Shown one piece after another: positions 6,911 to 15,678 of a stretch of DNA of 37,544 nt. The stretch covers positions 1 through 37,544 of the forward strand of contig NZ_UEYQ01000030.1 of NCBI RefSeq assembly GCF_900492205.1, given 5' to 3'. The DNA is from Ciceribacter sp. T2.26MG-112.2 (GTDB taxonomy: Bacteria > Pseudomonadota > Alphaproteobacteria > Rhizobiales > Rhizobiaceae). The position numbers and the translations under genes were made by a program. Positions within the stretch are counted from its first letter, which is position 1. Each line of letters opens with the position of its first letter. Below the pieces are notes generated by a model that saw nothing but the letters and a program-made list of their open reading frames with translations, was not told the DNA's origin and did no database searches.

Positions 6911-9280
6911 TCAATCTTGTGCTTTGGACAGATCGGCAGGAGCGCCACATCCATCGATTGCGTTGCGTTCGGCCAGGGTGAGCAGTTCATCGCGCGACCA
7001 GTCCGAGAGCCGTGCGGATGCGTCGACAAGGTGCGCCCATGAGCAGCGGTTGGCGAAAAGCATGCCGGAAACATCCAGCGTGCCGCCACGACTGATATAT
7101 CCATGCGCCGCGGTCCGTTTCGGGCCGCCGTCTAGCCGTCGAAGCAGGCCGACCATCGGTTCTGGGCGGGTGTGAGTGACGATAAGGCGGGGCAGATCGG
7201 GTGGGAAAAGGCTTGCAAGCTGGTCATCGCGCGCTGTGAATTCGGCCTCGAGCGGATCGCGCGGCGCCCGAAAGCGTCCAGGCTCCGAAATCGCCGTGAC
7301 GACGACCCGTCGACCATGCGCTTTCAGCCGGTGGGCGGCCTTGAGAGCTTCTTCGAGTTGATAGGCGCCGATCGTGACGAGCTGGAGTGCCGCTCCATCC
7401 GGGTCGCCGTCGATATGAGCCGCACCTATGTTGACGAAGCGCTCGGCCGCCTCGGCGTCGAGACGGTGAGGCATGTCGCGCTTGGACACGATAAGGCAAG
7501 CTACTTGGCCGCGCCCGCGATAGACCGACCGCAGCGCCGCGGCAGCGCTGTTCGCATCGACGGGAAACAGCACGCGGGACGTATCCGACATCTCGCCCAA
7601 CAGGGCCTCGCCAATCGTCGGATCCTGGTGTGACTGTTCGTTCTTTGCGTTCTCCCAGGTGTGCGATGTGACGACGAGCGGCACGGAGATCCAGCCCGGC
7701 GTTTTGCCCGCTTCCCGTTGGTGGCGGGAGAAGATGATCTCCTGGCGCAGGCCGCCTAGCATCTTCATCGCGAAGGCTTCGTAACTGACGATCAGATTGA
7801 TGCCGCCCTTGTTGGCGAGCGCCGCACCGGCCACGGCTTCCTCATTCAGGGCCGTGATAACCGCGCCGTCGACGGCATCGGCAACGCCAGGCTCCGACTG
7901 GTTTACGCGGTGGCGAAGCCTGTCGAGCGTTGCGCCCATATGGTTCGAGCGGAGTTCATCGGGATTGCCGACCCGCGGACGAAGGCCGGGATTGGCATCG
8001 ACGACCCGGACAAACCAGCGATCTATTGCATGCATGGCGCAGTAGGAGGGGTAACCTTCCTGGGACCAGTCAGGTTCGGGCAGGTGCGGCGCTGCGGGAT
8101 TACGGGATGCCAGAGGATGCTTGCTTTCGGGAACGCGGCCCTGCCTCTCATGAATGGCAATCTCGGACACGGCGTCATCAATGTCGCCCGGCGGCACGAA
8201 TAGAGCCCTTGCAGCGTCGTTGAAGGCTTGACGCGCCGCTTCGTCTCGCGACGGGTTGCCCGTCAGAGGAAGATTGTGCGCGGCATTTGTGCCCGCTCCG
8301 GGGAAGCCGAATCCTTTGACAGTCTCGGCGATGACATAGGGAATGGGTGCGGGATAGCGGCGGCTGGGATCGGTCGCGAAGCGCGTGAGCTGCTCTTCCG
8401 CTGAGAGGATGGCCCAAGCGAAGGCGGCGGGGTCCCGGCCATCGATCCTCATCGGCGCGAATCCGTTGAGGCTGAGATGATCGGCAAACCAATCTGCCCC
8501 GCCTTGCTGCGCGATCTGGACGCGTTCCTCGATACGGCGGCCGTTCATGATCATCACTGGAACAACGAAGCCGGAATCCTCCGAGCGCCACCAGCGCGGC
8601 GTCCAGTCCGATCCGCGCTGTTCCTCAAACGCGCCATCGCTGAGAAAGGCGACGAGGCTTTCGCCTGTCAGTGGCGCATGGACGTACTGCACTTCCGAGA
8701 ACCCGAGATAGCCGCCCTCCGAGATCGCACCGGCGGTGGTTGGGCCGGCGTGGCTGCCGATCGGCACGCCCGGCCGGCCGCTCGCGTCGATAGCGTAGGA
8801 GTAGAAATCGGCTGCGAGTTGAGACAGCCCTTTCTCGCTGCGATCATAGCGCCCGAGCTGAGCTTGCGAAACGTCGCCTGTCAGCGCGTTGACTGCATCG
8901 ATCGCCGCCACGCAATGCCCCTGACCCATAAGCCACGATCGGGTTGTTGCCGAAATCGCGTTGGCAACCAGATAGCCGACGAAAGCCGGGGCCATGTTGA
9001 GCGAACCGCCGGTATGGCCCTCCGGAACGGTTTTGAAGGCGTCGGCTGGCAGAGGAGCGCCGGACAAATCGACACGCCTCGCATAGGTCATGTGGACGAT
9101 GGTCCACATGGCAGCCGAGGTCAGGCGGTCGGCCGCTGCGAGCAGTCGGTAGAGCCGATCAGGTTCGATCCGTCCCGACATGGCCAGCGTTTGAATGCGC
9201 TCGATGGTTTCGTCGCTATGTCGGATCTGGCCATAGCCGTCGCGCCATGCCTTGAAGAGTTCGGGAGTCGCTGCGGCCAT
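6911..9280 (-). CDS. Divergent phosphoketolase-family (thiamine diphosphate) enzyme
   Basis: This 789-residue protein has the full phosphoketolase architecture but is clearly different from the canonical enzyme at 33939-36329. Shared landmarks are PEGHTGGSLN (residues 86-95), GQGHC (119-123), SYEAFAMKML and the NEQSHQDPT block matching NGFSHQDPG. The ThDP-binding GDG of the canonical enzyme (GDGEAETG) is SDGAFEEQ here, while the NG pair in MIMNGRRI is kept. The HQVPLSG loop of the canonical enzyme aligns with AHNLPLTG. Such proteins are often annotated as phosphoketolase family or, doubtfully, xylulose 5-phosphate 3-epimerase. It sits between a PRPP-synthetase homologue and the nuclease gene. 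A changed pentose (bis)phosphate substrate is plausible; activity is unproven. Confidence 0.85.
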   Translation of the reverse strand: MAAATPELFKAWRDGYGQIRHSDETIERIQTLAMSGRIEPDRLYRLLAAADRLTSAAMWTIVHMTYARRVDLSGAPLPADAFKTVPEGHTGGSLNMAPAFVGYLVANAISATTRSWLMGQGHCVAAIDAVNALTGDVSQAQLGRYDRSEKGLSQLAADFYSYAIDASGRPGVPIGSHAGPTTAGAISEGGYLGFSEVQYVHAPLTGESLVAFLSDGAFEEQRGSDWTPRWWRSEDSGFVVPVMIMNGRRIEERVQIAQQGGADWFADHLSLNGFAPMRIDGRDPAAFAWAILSAEEQLTRFATDPSRRYPAPIPYVIAETVKGFGFPGAGTNAAHNLPLTGNPSRDEAARQAFNDAARALFVPPGDIDDAVSEIAIHERQGRVPESKHPLASRNPAAPHLPEPDWSQEGYPSYCAMHAIDRWFVRVVDANPGLRPRVGNPDELRSNHMGATLDRLRHRVNQSEPGVADAVDGAVITALNEEAVAGAALANKGGINLIVSYEAFAMKMLGGLRQEIIFSRHQREAGKTPGWISVPLVVTSHTWENAKNEQSHQDPTIGEALLGEMSDTSRVLFPVDANSAAAALRSVYRGRGQVACLIVSKRDMPHRLDAEAAERFVNIGAAHIDGDPDGAALQLVTIGAYQLEEALKAAHRLKAHGRRVVVTAISEPGRFRAPRDPLEAEFTARDDQLASLFPPDLPRLIVTHTRPEPMVGLLRRLDGGPKRTAAHGYISRGGTLDVSGMLFANRCSWAHLVDASARLSDWSRDELLTLAERNAIDGCGAPADLSKAQD

Positions 9281-9331
9281 GCTTTCGGGATCCTTTTTTG
9301 ACTGCTTGTTGAGTGCGATCTATCGACAGCG

Positions 9332-10363
9332 CTACCGATGTCCCCCCAACCATGGCGGTGGATCGCTGGCGGGGAATGAGTCGATGCCCGCGCGCTCCAC
9401 TGCATCGAGCGGCTCCGGAGGACGGCGGTGGCGGATCTGATCCGACCCTGCCGCCGTGTCCGTCCGGAGATGCGCGGCAATAAGCGGCGCAAGCTCAATA
9501 CGGTTGCTGGCGTGGACAACGGAGTCGGTCGAAACGATGCGACCGCAGAGCGGGGCAAGCTGTTGATACGAATCGCCCGCGAAGATGCCATGCACGACAG
9601 CGACGTCAGGCGGAGCCAGACCTTGCAGTCGCAACTTCCTCGCCGCTTCGATAAGAGTATGGCCTGATGAGGCGATGTCATCCACGAGTACAGGCTGACG
9701 ATCGTGCCAGGCGGAGAGATCGGGAAGTTCGATTTCGACGTCGCGATCGCCGTGTCGGACTTTCCTCAGGACCGCATGTGGCGCATCGATGCGCTTCGCG
9801 ATGGCCGAGACCCACTGCTCGCTTTCCTCATCAGGGCCGATAAGCAGTGAGGCCTTGACCTCCGACCCTATCCAGTCGGCAAGGAGCGGGGCCGCATGAA
9901 GCGTCGCTGTCGGAATGGAATAGATCGCCGAAAGTGTTGGATGGCGATGCAAGTGCGGGTCGACGGTAATCAGGCGATCGAAGGTTGCCGATACGAGTCT
10001 TGCGAATGTGCGGGACGTGACCGCCTCGCCCGGTCGAAAGCGCCGATCTTGCCGCATATAGGCGAGGTACGGGGCGATCAGCGTTACCTCTCTGGCGCCC
10101 AGTGATCGTACGGCGTCGGCGGCGAAGACCAGCCGCAGAAAGCCTTCATCGGGGTGAGACAGGGTGCTGACCAAAATGACCGCTTTGTCGGTCACGTCGC
10201 ACAGGATGCGGAGATAGCTTTCGCCGTCGGGGAAATTCCGGGTTTCGAGGTTGCCGAGCGGCCAACCGCCCTCGCTGGCGAGGCGCTGGGCAAAGGCGTC
10301 GTTTCCCGGAAGGGGAAGGATCACATGGCTCGAAGCGTGGTTCGTCGTATCCATGTGGGTCAT
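9332..10363 (-). CDS. prs: Ribose-phosphate pyrophosphokinase homologue
   Basis: This 343-residue protein is of the PRPP synthetase family, which makes PRPP from ribose 5-phosphate and ATP. Visible motifs are the flexible-loop region RQDRRFRPGEAVTS, the metal/ATP block DPHLHRH and a PRPP loop LVDDIASSGHTL. The DPHLHRH and VDDIASSG forms differ from housekeeping bacterial Prs (DLHA, VDDIxDTGGT) and resemble archaeal or class III enzymes. A tail of about 40 residues after the core is polar and Pro-rich. ATG 10361-10363 overlaps the ATPase stop (ATGA) and has AGGA upstream. In this operon it could recycle ribose phosphates released by the phosphorylase, in either direction. It is probably a second, specialised copy rather than the housekeeping prs. 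Confidence 0.9.
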   Translation of the reverse strand: MTHMDTTNHASSHVILPLPGNDAFAQRLASEGGWPLGNLETRNFPDGESYLRILCDVTDKAVILVSTLSHPDEGFLRLVFAADAVRSLGAREVTLIAPYLAYMRQDRRFRPGEAVTSRTFARLVSATFDRLITVDPHLHRHPTLSAIYSIPTATLHAAPLLADWIGSEVKASLLIGPDEESEQWVSAIAKRIDAPHAVLRKVRHGDRDVEIELPDLSAWHDRQPVLVDDIASSGHTLIEAARKLRLQGLAPPDVAVVHGIFAGDSYQQLAPLCGRIVSTDSVVHASNRIELAPLIAAHLRTDTAAGSDQIRHRRPPEPLDAVERAGIDSFPASDPPPWLGGHR

Positions 10364-12468
10364 CCGTTCCTGCGGTAGCGGCGCAGGAACTGCGCGTTGA
10401 TGGCGACGATGATGGTGCTGGCCGACATGAAGACCGCAGCTACGGCCGGCGTCATCAGGAAGCCGGTCCCGAAGGTGATGCCGGCGGCCATGGGGATCGC
10501 CACGGTATTGTAGGCAGTCGCCCAGATCAGATTCTGGACCATCTTACGGTAGGTCGCGCGCGAGAGACCGAGAATGGCCGCCACATCGCGCGGATCGCTT
10601 TTGACGAGGACCACATCGGCGGATTCCACGGCGACATCCGTACCAGCGCCGATGGCGACGCCGAGATCGGCCTGGACAAGAGCTGGCGCATCGTTGACGC
10701 CATCGCCCACCATCGCCACCGAAAGGCCACGCGATTGCAATTCCTTGATCTTGTCCGACTTCTGATCGGGAAGCACCTCGGCGAAATATTCGGAGATGCC
10801 GAGTTCCCTGGATACCGATTCCGCAACGCCCTTCGCATCGCCCGTCAGCATCACCGACTTTATGCCAAGGCGATTCAGTTCGGCGATGGCTTCTCTCGAT
10901 TCGCTACGCACGATGTCGGCAAGCGCGAAGAGCGCGCGCGGCGCGCCATCGCGGACAAGTACAACCACCGTCTTGCCGTCTGCTTCCAGCTCCTTGAGCT
11001 TCGGATGATCGATCGGGCTGCCTTGCCGAGCGAGATGGCCGGGGCTGACGATCCGAAGCTCCTCGCCGTCAACCTTGGCGGTGATGCCTTCGCCGGTGAT
11101 ATTGCTGACCTCGGTGGCCTTGGGGATCGCGATGCCGCGCTTCTTGGCTTCAGCGACGATGCCATGTGCAATTGGGTGTTCCGACTGACTCTCCGCTGCG
11201 GCGGCGAACGCCAATTCCTGGCTTTCGTCGCCAGCGGACAGAAGGACAATATCGCTGACGCCGAAACGTCCTTCCGTCAGCGTCCCTGTCTTGTCGAAGA
11301 CCGTTGCATCAAGATTGCGCGCGCGCTCGAAAGCGGCCCGGTCGCGGATCAACAGACCGTTGCTCGCGCTCAGCGATGTGCTGACGGCCACCACCAGGGG
11401 CACGGCGAGGCCGAGTGCATGCGGGCAGGCCACGACCATGACCGTCACCATGCGCTCCAGAGCGAACTCCAGGGGCGATCCGAGAACGATCCACCAGACG
11501 AAAAGCGTCCCGAAGCCGACGACGAGGGCGATATAGGTGAGCCAGGCGGCTGCCCGGTTGGCGAGGTCCTGGGTCTTGGAACGGGTCGCCTGCGCCTTCT
11601 TTACGAGGTCGATGACCTGAGACAGATAGGTCGCGTCCCCCGTCGCCGTCACCTTGATCGTCACGGCATTGGCGCCGTTGATCGCCCCGCCGATGGCTGG
11701 CGCGCCGACGGTCTTGGAAACAGGCCGCGATTCGCCTGTCAGCATCGCCTCGTTGAAGGCGGACGATCCCTCGATGATCTCGCCATCGACCGGCACCTTC
11801 GCGCCCGGCCGGACGATGACGCGGTCGCCGGGCTGGAGGGCGGAGATCGCTACTTCATGCGTCGAGCCGTCCGCATCGATCCGCGTCGCGCTGTCTGGAA
11901 GCAGGCGCACCAGTTCCTCCAGCGCGCGGGAAGCCCCCATGACGGAACGCATCTCCACCCAGTGGCCGAGCAGCATGATGGCGATGAGCGTCACCAATTC
12001 CCAATAGAAGGCTTCGCCGGGGAACCCGAAGGTGACCGCCGCCGAGAAGAAATAGGCGGCCGAGATCGCGAGCGCGATCAGCGTCATCATGCCGGGCTGG
12101 CCCTTGCGCAGCTCCGAGGTGAAGCCGGTCAGGAACGGCCAGCCGCCATAGACGTAGGCGATGGTCGAGAGGACGAAGAGCACGAGACCGTCGCCCGGAA
12201 ACGACAATAGCTCGGTCAGGCCGAGCCAATGGCGGATCATCGGAGACAGAAGCAGGACGGGCGGCGTGAGAATGAGCGAAACCCAGAAGCGGCGGCGAAA
12301 GTCGGCGACCATCTCCGCATGATCGTGTCCGCCGTGCCCGGTATGTTCGGCATGGGTTGAGCCGGCTGCCGAGACGATGCTTGCGGCCGCGTGGTCGTGG
12401 TGCGGACCGTTGGCAGCCGTCCGATGATGTGCGTGGTGGTTGCCGTGTTGGCTATGCGATGAGCTCAT
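10360..12468 (-). CDS. copB: CopB-type P1B copper-transporting ATPase (His-rich, CPH motif)
   Basis: This 702-residue P-type ATPase exports copper ions from the cytoplasm. The N-terminus is His-rich ([13 protein letters not shown] and GHGGHDHAE) instead of carrying CxxC domains. The transmembrane metal site is CPH (Cys348-Pro-His350), the mark of the P1B-3/CopB group. The phosphorylation site DKTGTLT starts at Asp392, and SEHPI and GDGVNDAP are intact. I start at ATG 12466-12468 with GAAGGA upstream; the open frame to 12759 is not needed. A 232-base gap separates it from copZ and contains an anaerobox-like site, so it likely has its own promoter. It leads the metabolic train, overlapping the PRPP-synthetase gene by 4 bases. 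Confidence 0.93.
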   Translation of the reverse strand: MSSSHSQHGNHHAHHRTAANGPHHDHAAASIVSAAGSTHAEHTGHGGHDHAEMVADFRRRFWVSLILTPPVLLLSPMIRHWLGLTELLSFPGDGLVLFVLSTIAYVYGGWPFLTGFTSELRKGQPGMMTLIALAISAAYFFSAAVTFGFPGEAFYWELVTLIAIMLLGHWVEMRSVMGASRALEELVRLLPDSATRIDADGSTHEVAISALQPGDRVIVRPGAKVPVDGEIIEGSSAFNEAMLTGESRPVSKTVGAPAIGGAINGANAVTIKVTATGDATYLSQVIDLVKKAQATRSKTQDLANRAAAWLTYIALVVGFGTLFVWWIVLGSPLEFALERMVTVMVVACPHALGLAVPLVVAVSTSLSASNGLLIRDRAAFERARNLDATVFDKTGTLTEGRFGVSDIVLLSAGDESQELAFAAAAESQSEHPIAHGIVAEAKKRGIAIPKATEVSNITGEGITAKVDGEELRIVSPGHLARQGSPIDHPKLKELEADGKTVVVLVRDGAPRALFALADIVRSESREAIAELNRLGIKSVMLTGDAKGVAESVSRELGISEYFAEVLPDQKSDKIKELQSRGLSVAMVGDGVNDAPALVQADLGVAIGAGTDVAVESADVVLVKSDPRDVAAILGLSRATYRKMVQNLIWATAYNTVAIPMAAGITFGTGFLMTPAVAAVFMSASTIIVAINAQFLRRYRRNG

Positions 12469-12597
12469 TCGATGTTGTCCTTCACTGGCCATTGGCGATA
12501 ACTCGGAATGCAGGCCATTCTTGTTCCGTGACACTGGCCAGTTCTCGGCAGGGCAGAATCTTCGGTGCAAAGGTCTTCGGTCCGACGTTCCGAATCT

Positions 12598-12611
12598 TTG
12601 ATCCAGATTAA
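12598..12611 (-). promoter_or_regulatory. Anaerobox-like palindrome upstream of the CopB-type ATPase gene
   Basis: On the + strand the site reads TTGATCCAGATTAA (TTGAT-N4-ATTAA), one base from a perfect FNR/FixK box. It lies 130 bases upstream of the ATPase start in the gap behind copZ. The flanks (GAATCT before, GTTCT and GGCTCGG after) recur around the site at 24155-24168, suggesting a conserved promoter layout. It would control the whole train down to cytochrome b561. Confidence 0.5.
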
Positions 12612-12700
12612 GTTCTTGCGGCTCGGCTGAGGCGATGGGGCCGCGCCGCCGACCGTTCTTCCCGCTTGTTCGGAAACAGGGCGCTGTGGCGAAACGCCTC

Positions 12701-12910
12701 TCACCCCGATGATTCAGGAGTGTCTGCCGGGTAACCTGCTTCTTCGAGAACGGCGACAAGGGCTGCCCTGTCGGCGCTCGTCTCGATCAGGACCTTGCGT
12801 TTGTCAGGATCAGTCTCGATCCGGGCCATCCCGTCGACGCTCAAAAGCGCCTTGGTCACTGATTTTGCGCAGCCGCCGCATGTCATGTTCGGGACCTGGA
12901 AGCGAAGCAT
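12701..12910 (-). CDS. copZ: CopZ-like copper chaperone (HMA domain)
   Basis: This 69-residue cytosolic protein is a single heavy-metal-associated domain with the Cu(I)-binding motif [10 protein letters not shown] (Cys11 and Cys14) and the usual beta-alpha-beta-beta-alpha-beta size. It hands copper to P1B ATPases and to the CueR sensor. The ribosome site GAGGAGG is strong. A CueR-like promoter lies just upstream (12950-12971, minus strand). A close homologue is encoded at 18892-19086. Confidence 0.93.
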   Translation of the reverse strand: MLRFQVPNMTCGGCAKSVTKALLSVDGMARIETDPDKRKVLIETSADRAALVAVLEEAGYPADTPESSG

Positions 12911-12949
12911 AGGGACCTCCTCTGTTGTTCGCGTCCAAGGAGATTGGGG

Positions 12950-12971
12950 CTTCCAACGATGGTAAGGTCAA
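12950..12971 (-). promoter_or_regulatory. CueR-like operator/promoter of copZ
   Basis: Read on the minus strand, a TTGACC -35 element is followed by CTTACC...TTGGAAG dyad halves and, after 19 bases, CAATCT as a -10. The 19-base spacer and the dyad between -35 and -10 are the hallmark of MerR/CueR-activated promoters. It stands back to back with the site at 12988-13010. The same half-site words recur at 19129-19200. Confidence 0.72.
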
Positions 12972-12987
12972 CCCTTAATAAATCTTC

Positions 12988-13010
12988 TTGACCCTGCCAT
13001 CGTTGGAAAC
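12988..13010 (+). promoter_or_regulatory. CueR-like operator/promoter of the glutaredoxin-reductase pair
   Basis: TTGACC (12988-12993) is followed by CTGCCATCGTTGGAAAC, closely matching the copZ promoter on the other strand. A -10 would fall near 13013-13018 and is poor, as is common in MerR-type promoters. It is 44 bases from the glutaredoxin start. Confidence 0.65.
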
Positions 13011-13053
13011 CGCAAGCTGGATGAAGAACTGTCAAATCGAAAGGAGACGACAG

Positions 13054-13320
13054 ATGAAGCATTCCAGCACAAACAGCGTCATCATCTATACGACACCCAC
13101 TTGCCCGGACTGCCGGGCGCTCAAGACCTGGCTCAAAGAACAAGACATCACGTTCCAGGAGCGCGATCTGACCGATCCATCAGTGATGGAGGAAGCGAAA
13201 GCGCGAACCGGGGTGCGGGTCGCACCGATAACCATCGTCGGGTCGCAGATCTTCTACGGGACGTTTGCGAGCCAGAAGCCCGGACTCATGGCCGCCCTCG
13301 ACTTGTCGACGCCCGCATGA
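13054..13320 (+). CDS. Glutaredoxin-like protein
   Basis: This 88-residue thioredoxin-fold protein has the dithiol motif TCPDCR (Cys17 and Cys20 from the chosen start) and the cis-Pro block GVRVAPITIVG. ATG 13054 has AAGGAGACGACAG upstream; the longer frame from 12988 would begin inside the operator. It overlaps the following reductase gene by 4 bases (ATGA). Control by a CueR-like promoter suggests that it protects or reduces thiols during copper stress. Confidence 0.9.
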   Translation: MKHSSTNSVIIYTTPTCPDCRALKTWLKEQDITFQERDLTDPSVMEEAKARTGVRVAPITIVGSQIFYGTFASQKPGLMAALDLSTPA

Positions 13321-14366
13321 GTGATATGGTCATGAACAGCAAACGAGTGGACCTGCCGCAGGCTGGAGCCAGCATCGAAGTCGCGCTAGGCCAGACGATA
13401 CTCGAGGCCGCGCTTGCAAGCGGCATCGCCTATCCGCACGGCTGCCGATCCGGACGCTGCGGGTCATGTAAATCCCGCCTCAACTCCGGCGAGGTCGACC
13501 TTCGGGAGCATTCGCGTTTCGCGCTCTCCGTCGAGGAGAAAGCTGAGGGGCTGATACTCGCCTGCCGGGCAATCCCCAAAACCGACGCCACCGTTACATG
13601 GCTGGGTGGTGCGGACGAGCTGGCCGACCATCCACGTCGACGCCTCCAGTGTAGCGTTGTTGGCATTGAGGATGTCACCCACGATATCAAAATTGTCCGG
13701 GTTCGCCCGAAAGACGGTCGGCCTGCCTCCTTTACGGCCGGCCAGTTCGCGCGCGTGACATTTCCGGCCACGCCGACACGAGATTATTCGATGGCGAACC
13801 CGCCGGGCGCCGACGAGCTGGAATTTCACATTCGTCGCGTGCCGGATGGCGTGGCCTCTAACCTCATTCATTCAGTGCTCGATCTCGGGGACCCGGTCAT
13901 GGTCGAGGGGCCTTTCGGCTCGTCCTTTCTGCGCGAGAAGCATGCCGGCCCAATTCTCTGTGTGGCGGGCGGATCGGGCCTCGCCCCGATCAAGTCGATC
14001 GTTGAAACCGCGCTGGCACGGGGGATGAGACAACCCATTCACGTCTATTTCGGGGTGCGGACGGAAAACGATCTGTATCTCGTCGACCACTTTGAGGGTC
14101 TCGCGTCCATCCACGGAAATCTGGCATTTACCCCTGTTCTGTCCGACCAGGCGTCGGGCACGGCTTTGCGAACCGGTTATGTCGATGCTGTGGTCGCAAA
14201 GGATCTGCCAGATCTCGACGGCTGGAAGGCATATATCGCCGGGCCGCCACCGATGGTGGAGGCCGTCATGGTGGTTGCCACCAACCGGAGGCTCCGCGTC
14301 GAGGATATGCACGCCGACGTATTCTTCACGCCCGATGAGCCGCTCGCAAGCGCTGCGGCAGGGTGA
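13317..14366 (+). CDS. 2Fe-2S ferredoxin / FAD-NAD(P)H reductase fusion
   Basis: This 349-residue oxidoreductase has an N-terminal plant-type 2Fe-2S domain (cysteines in GCRSGRCGSCKS, the fourth in ILACRA), then an FAD-binding beta-barrel (RDYSMAN) and an NAD(P)-binding domain (GPILCVAGGSGLAPI and YIAGPPPMV). The layout matches reductase components of oxygenases such as phenol hydroxylase or CDP-glucoseen reductase. No oxygenase is nearby. ATG 13317 overlaps the glutaredoxin stop, so the two are translationally coupled. It may supply electrons to the glutaredoxin or to a metal reductase; this is inference from the operon. Confidence 0.9.
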   Translation: MSDMVMNSKRVDLPQAGASIEVALGQTILEAALASGIAYPHGCRSGRCGSCKSRLNSGEVDLREHSRFALSVEEKAEGLILACRAIPKTDATVTWLGGADELADHPRRRLQCSVVGIEDVTHDIKIVRVRPKDGRPASFTAGQFARVTFPATPTRDYSMANPPGADELEFHIRRVPDGVASNLIHSVLDLGDPVMVEGPFGSSFLREKHAGPILCVAGGSGLAPIKSIVETALARGMRQPIHVYFGVRTENDLYLVDHFEGLASIHGNLAFTPVLSDQASGTALRTGYVDAVVAKDLPDLDGWKAYIAGPPPMVEAVMVVATNRRLRVEDMHADVFFTPDEPLASAAAG

Positions 14367-14550
14367 AGAACGACCGGCGTTCGGGATCGCTACAGACGAT
14401 TTCCGGCGGACCGGCGGCTTGTGCGCATGAGATCGAGCGGAAGACGCCCGCCTTCAGGCGGTAACCAATGCCGGACCATCGGCCCTTGCTCCAGTATTCA
14501 CCTGTCGGTCGGGATTGGTCACCGCGATAACGCGCATCCGGCTGTCGCAT

Positions 14551-14575
14551 GGCGGACCGGCCTATGTGGTCCGCC
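14551..14575 (-). terminator. Hairpin at the end of the Crp/Fnr-family gene
   Basis: GGCGGACC (14551-14558) and GGTCCGCC (14568-14575) form a perfect 8-bp stem with a 9-base loop that includes the stop codon at 14562-14564. The reductase gene ends about 185 bases to its left on the other strand, so it may serve both directions. Confidence 0.5.
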
Positions 14576-15494
14576 TTCGATCATCTGATCGCGAAGAGTT
14601 TTGATCGAGCCACGCCTTCGCGATCTCCACATCCACTCCCGCGACCTCGATCAACTTATCCGGATTGAGGATTCGAAGACGCCGGTATTGAAATTGAACG
14701 ATTCCCTCCTTCCGCAGGGAACTGAGGACACGGTTGACATGAACGAATGTCAGGCCCGTCGCATCGCCGATCTGTTCTTGAGTTAGGGGAAGCGCCATCT
14801 CTTCGATGCGGTTGCCGGGCCATTGCGCCCGATATCGCGTGAACAGCTCCAGCAGGAGATGGGCGACGCGCTCTCGTGCCGAGCGACGCCCGATACTCGT
14901 CAGGTGATCGAAGGCAAGATCGCGTTCGCGCGCTACAGATTGCGCGAGTCTCAAGCCGATTTCCGGGTCTTCCCGCAGGCGCGATTTCAGAACGGACATC
15001 GGAACGACGGAAACGACTACGTCCGTCAGGGCCTGCGCGCCGACGTTTGAGGGCATGTGACCGGACGAGAGCACCCCCAGCACTGCGCCTGGCAATGCGA
15101 AATGCACGATCTGTCGCCGGCCATCGGGAAGCAAGGAATATACCGCTATCCAACCGTCAAGAAGGTTGAACAAAGAACCGGTAGTGGACCCAATACCGAG
15201 GATTTCGTTGCCTGCGTCGAATTTTCGGTCGCCGGTCCTGAACCCCCGAATGAGGCGGTTTGCATCGATCGGAGGAGACACGGCGCCAAGCGAAGCAGAC
15301 GTATGGGTGCCGTGACTTGAGAGCGTCAAAGCCTTCGATGATTGAGGAACAATGGCATTTTCGGCGTTTGAAGCGCCGTCTGCTGGGGGGTTGTTTGGCA
15401 GCAAGCTGCTCCAAGCGCCGTTGATCATGGCCAAATTGGCGCTTTGAAATGATCGGGCGGGCTCGGGGGAGAAAAAAGAGCGATCCAAGTTCAT
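14562..15494 (-). CDS. Crp/Fnr-family transcription regulator without cysteines
   Basis: This 310-residue protein has a long polar N-terminus (about 80 residues), a cyclic-nucleotide-binding-like barrel (GWIAVYSLLPDGRRQIVHF) and a C-terminal winged helix (LTQEQIGDATGLTFVHVNRVLSSLRKEG). It has no cysteine, so it cannot hold an FNR-type Fe-S cluster. Its recognition helix reads VHVNR where FNR/FixK has ETISR, so it probably does not read the TTGAT boxes seen around it. ATG 15492-15494 has an excellent GGAGG. The signal is unknown. Confidence 0.88.
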   Translation of the reverse strand: MNLDRSFFSPEPARSFQSANLAMINGAWSSLLPNNPPADGASNAENAIVPQSSKALTLSSHGTHTSASLGAVSPPIDANRLIRGFRTGDRKFDAGNEILGIGSTTGSLFNLLDGWIAVYSLLPDGRRQIVHFALPGAVLGVLSSGHMPSNVGAQALTDVVVSVVPMSVLKSRLREDPEIGLRLAQSVARERDLAFDHLTSIGRRSARERVAHLLLELFTRYRAQWPGNRIEEMALPLTQEQIGDATGLTFVHVNRVLSSLRKEGIVQFQYRRLRILNPDKLIEVAGVDVEIAKAWLDQNSSRSDDRRRTT

Positions 15495-15678
15495 GTTGCA
15501 CCTCCGGGGCGCGGAGCCCGTCTCGGTGGCTATCCGAACAGGCAATCAATCCTGACGTGAGGACCTGTGCGCCGACGCAGCTTTGCGCCGGGGATCAGGT
15601 GGGCGCGAACACGACAAATCTCCAGGAACCAGAGTGTTGATCCAATCTGGCGACAGGGTTTTAGCCGCGGAACGCCGC

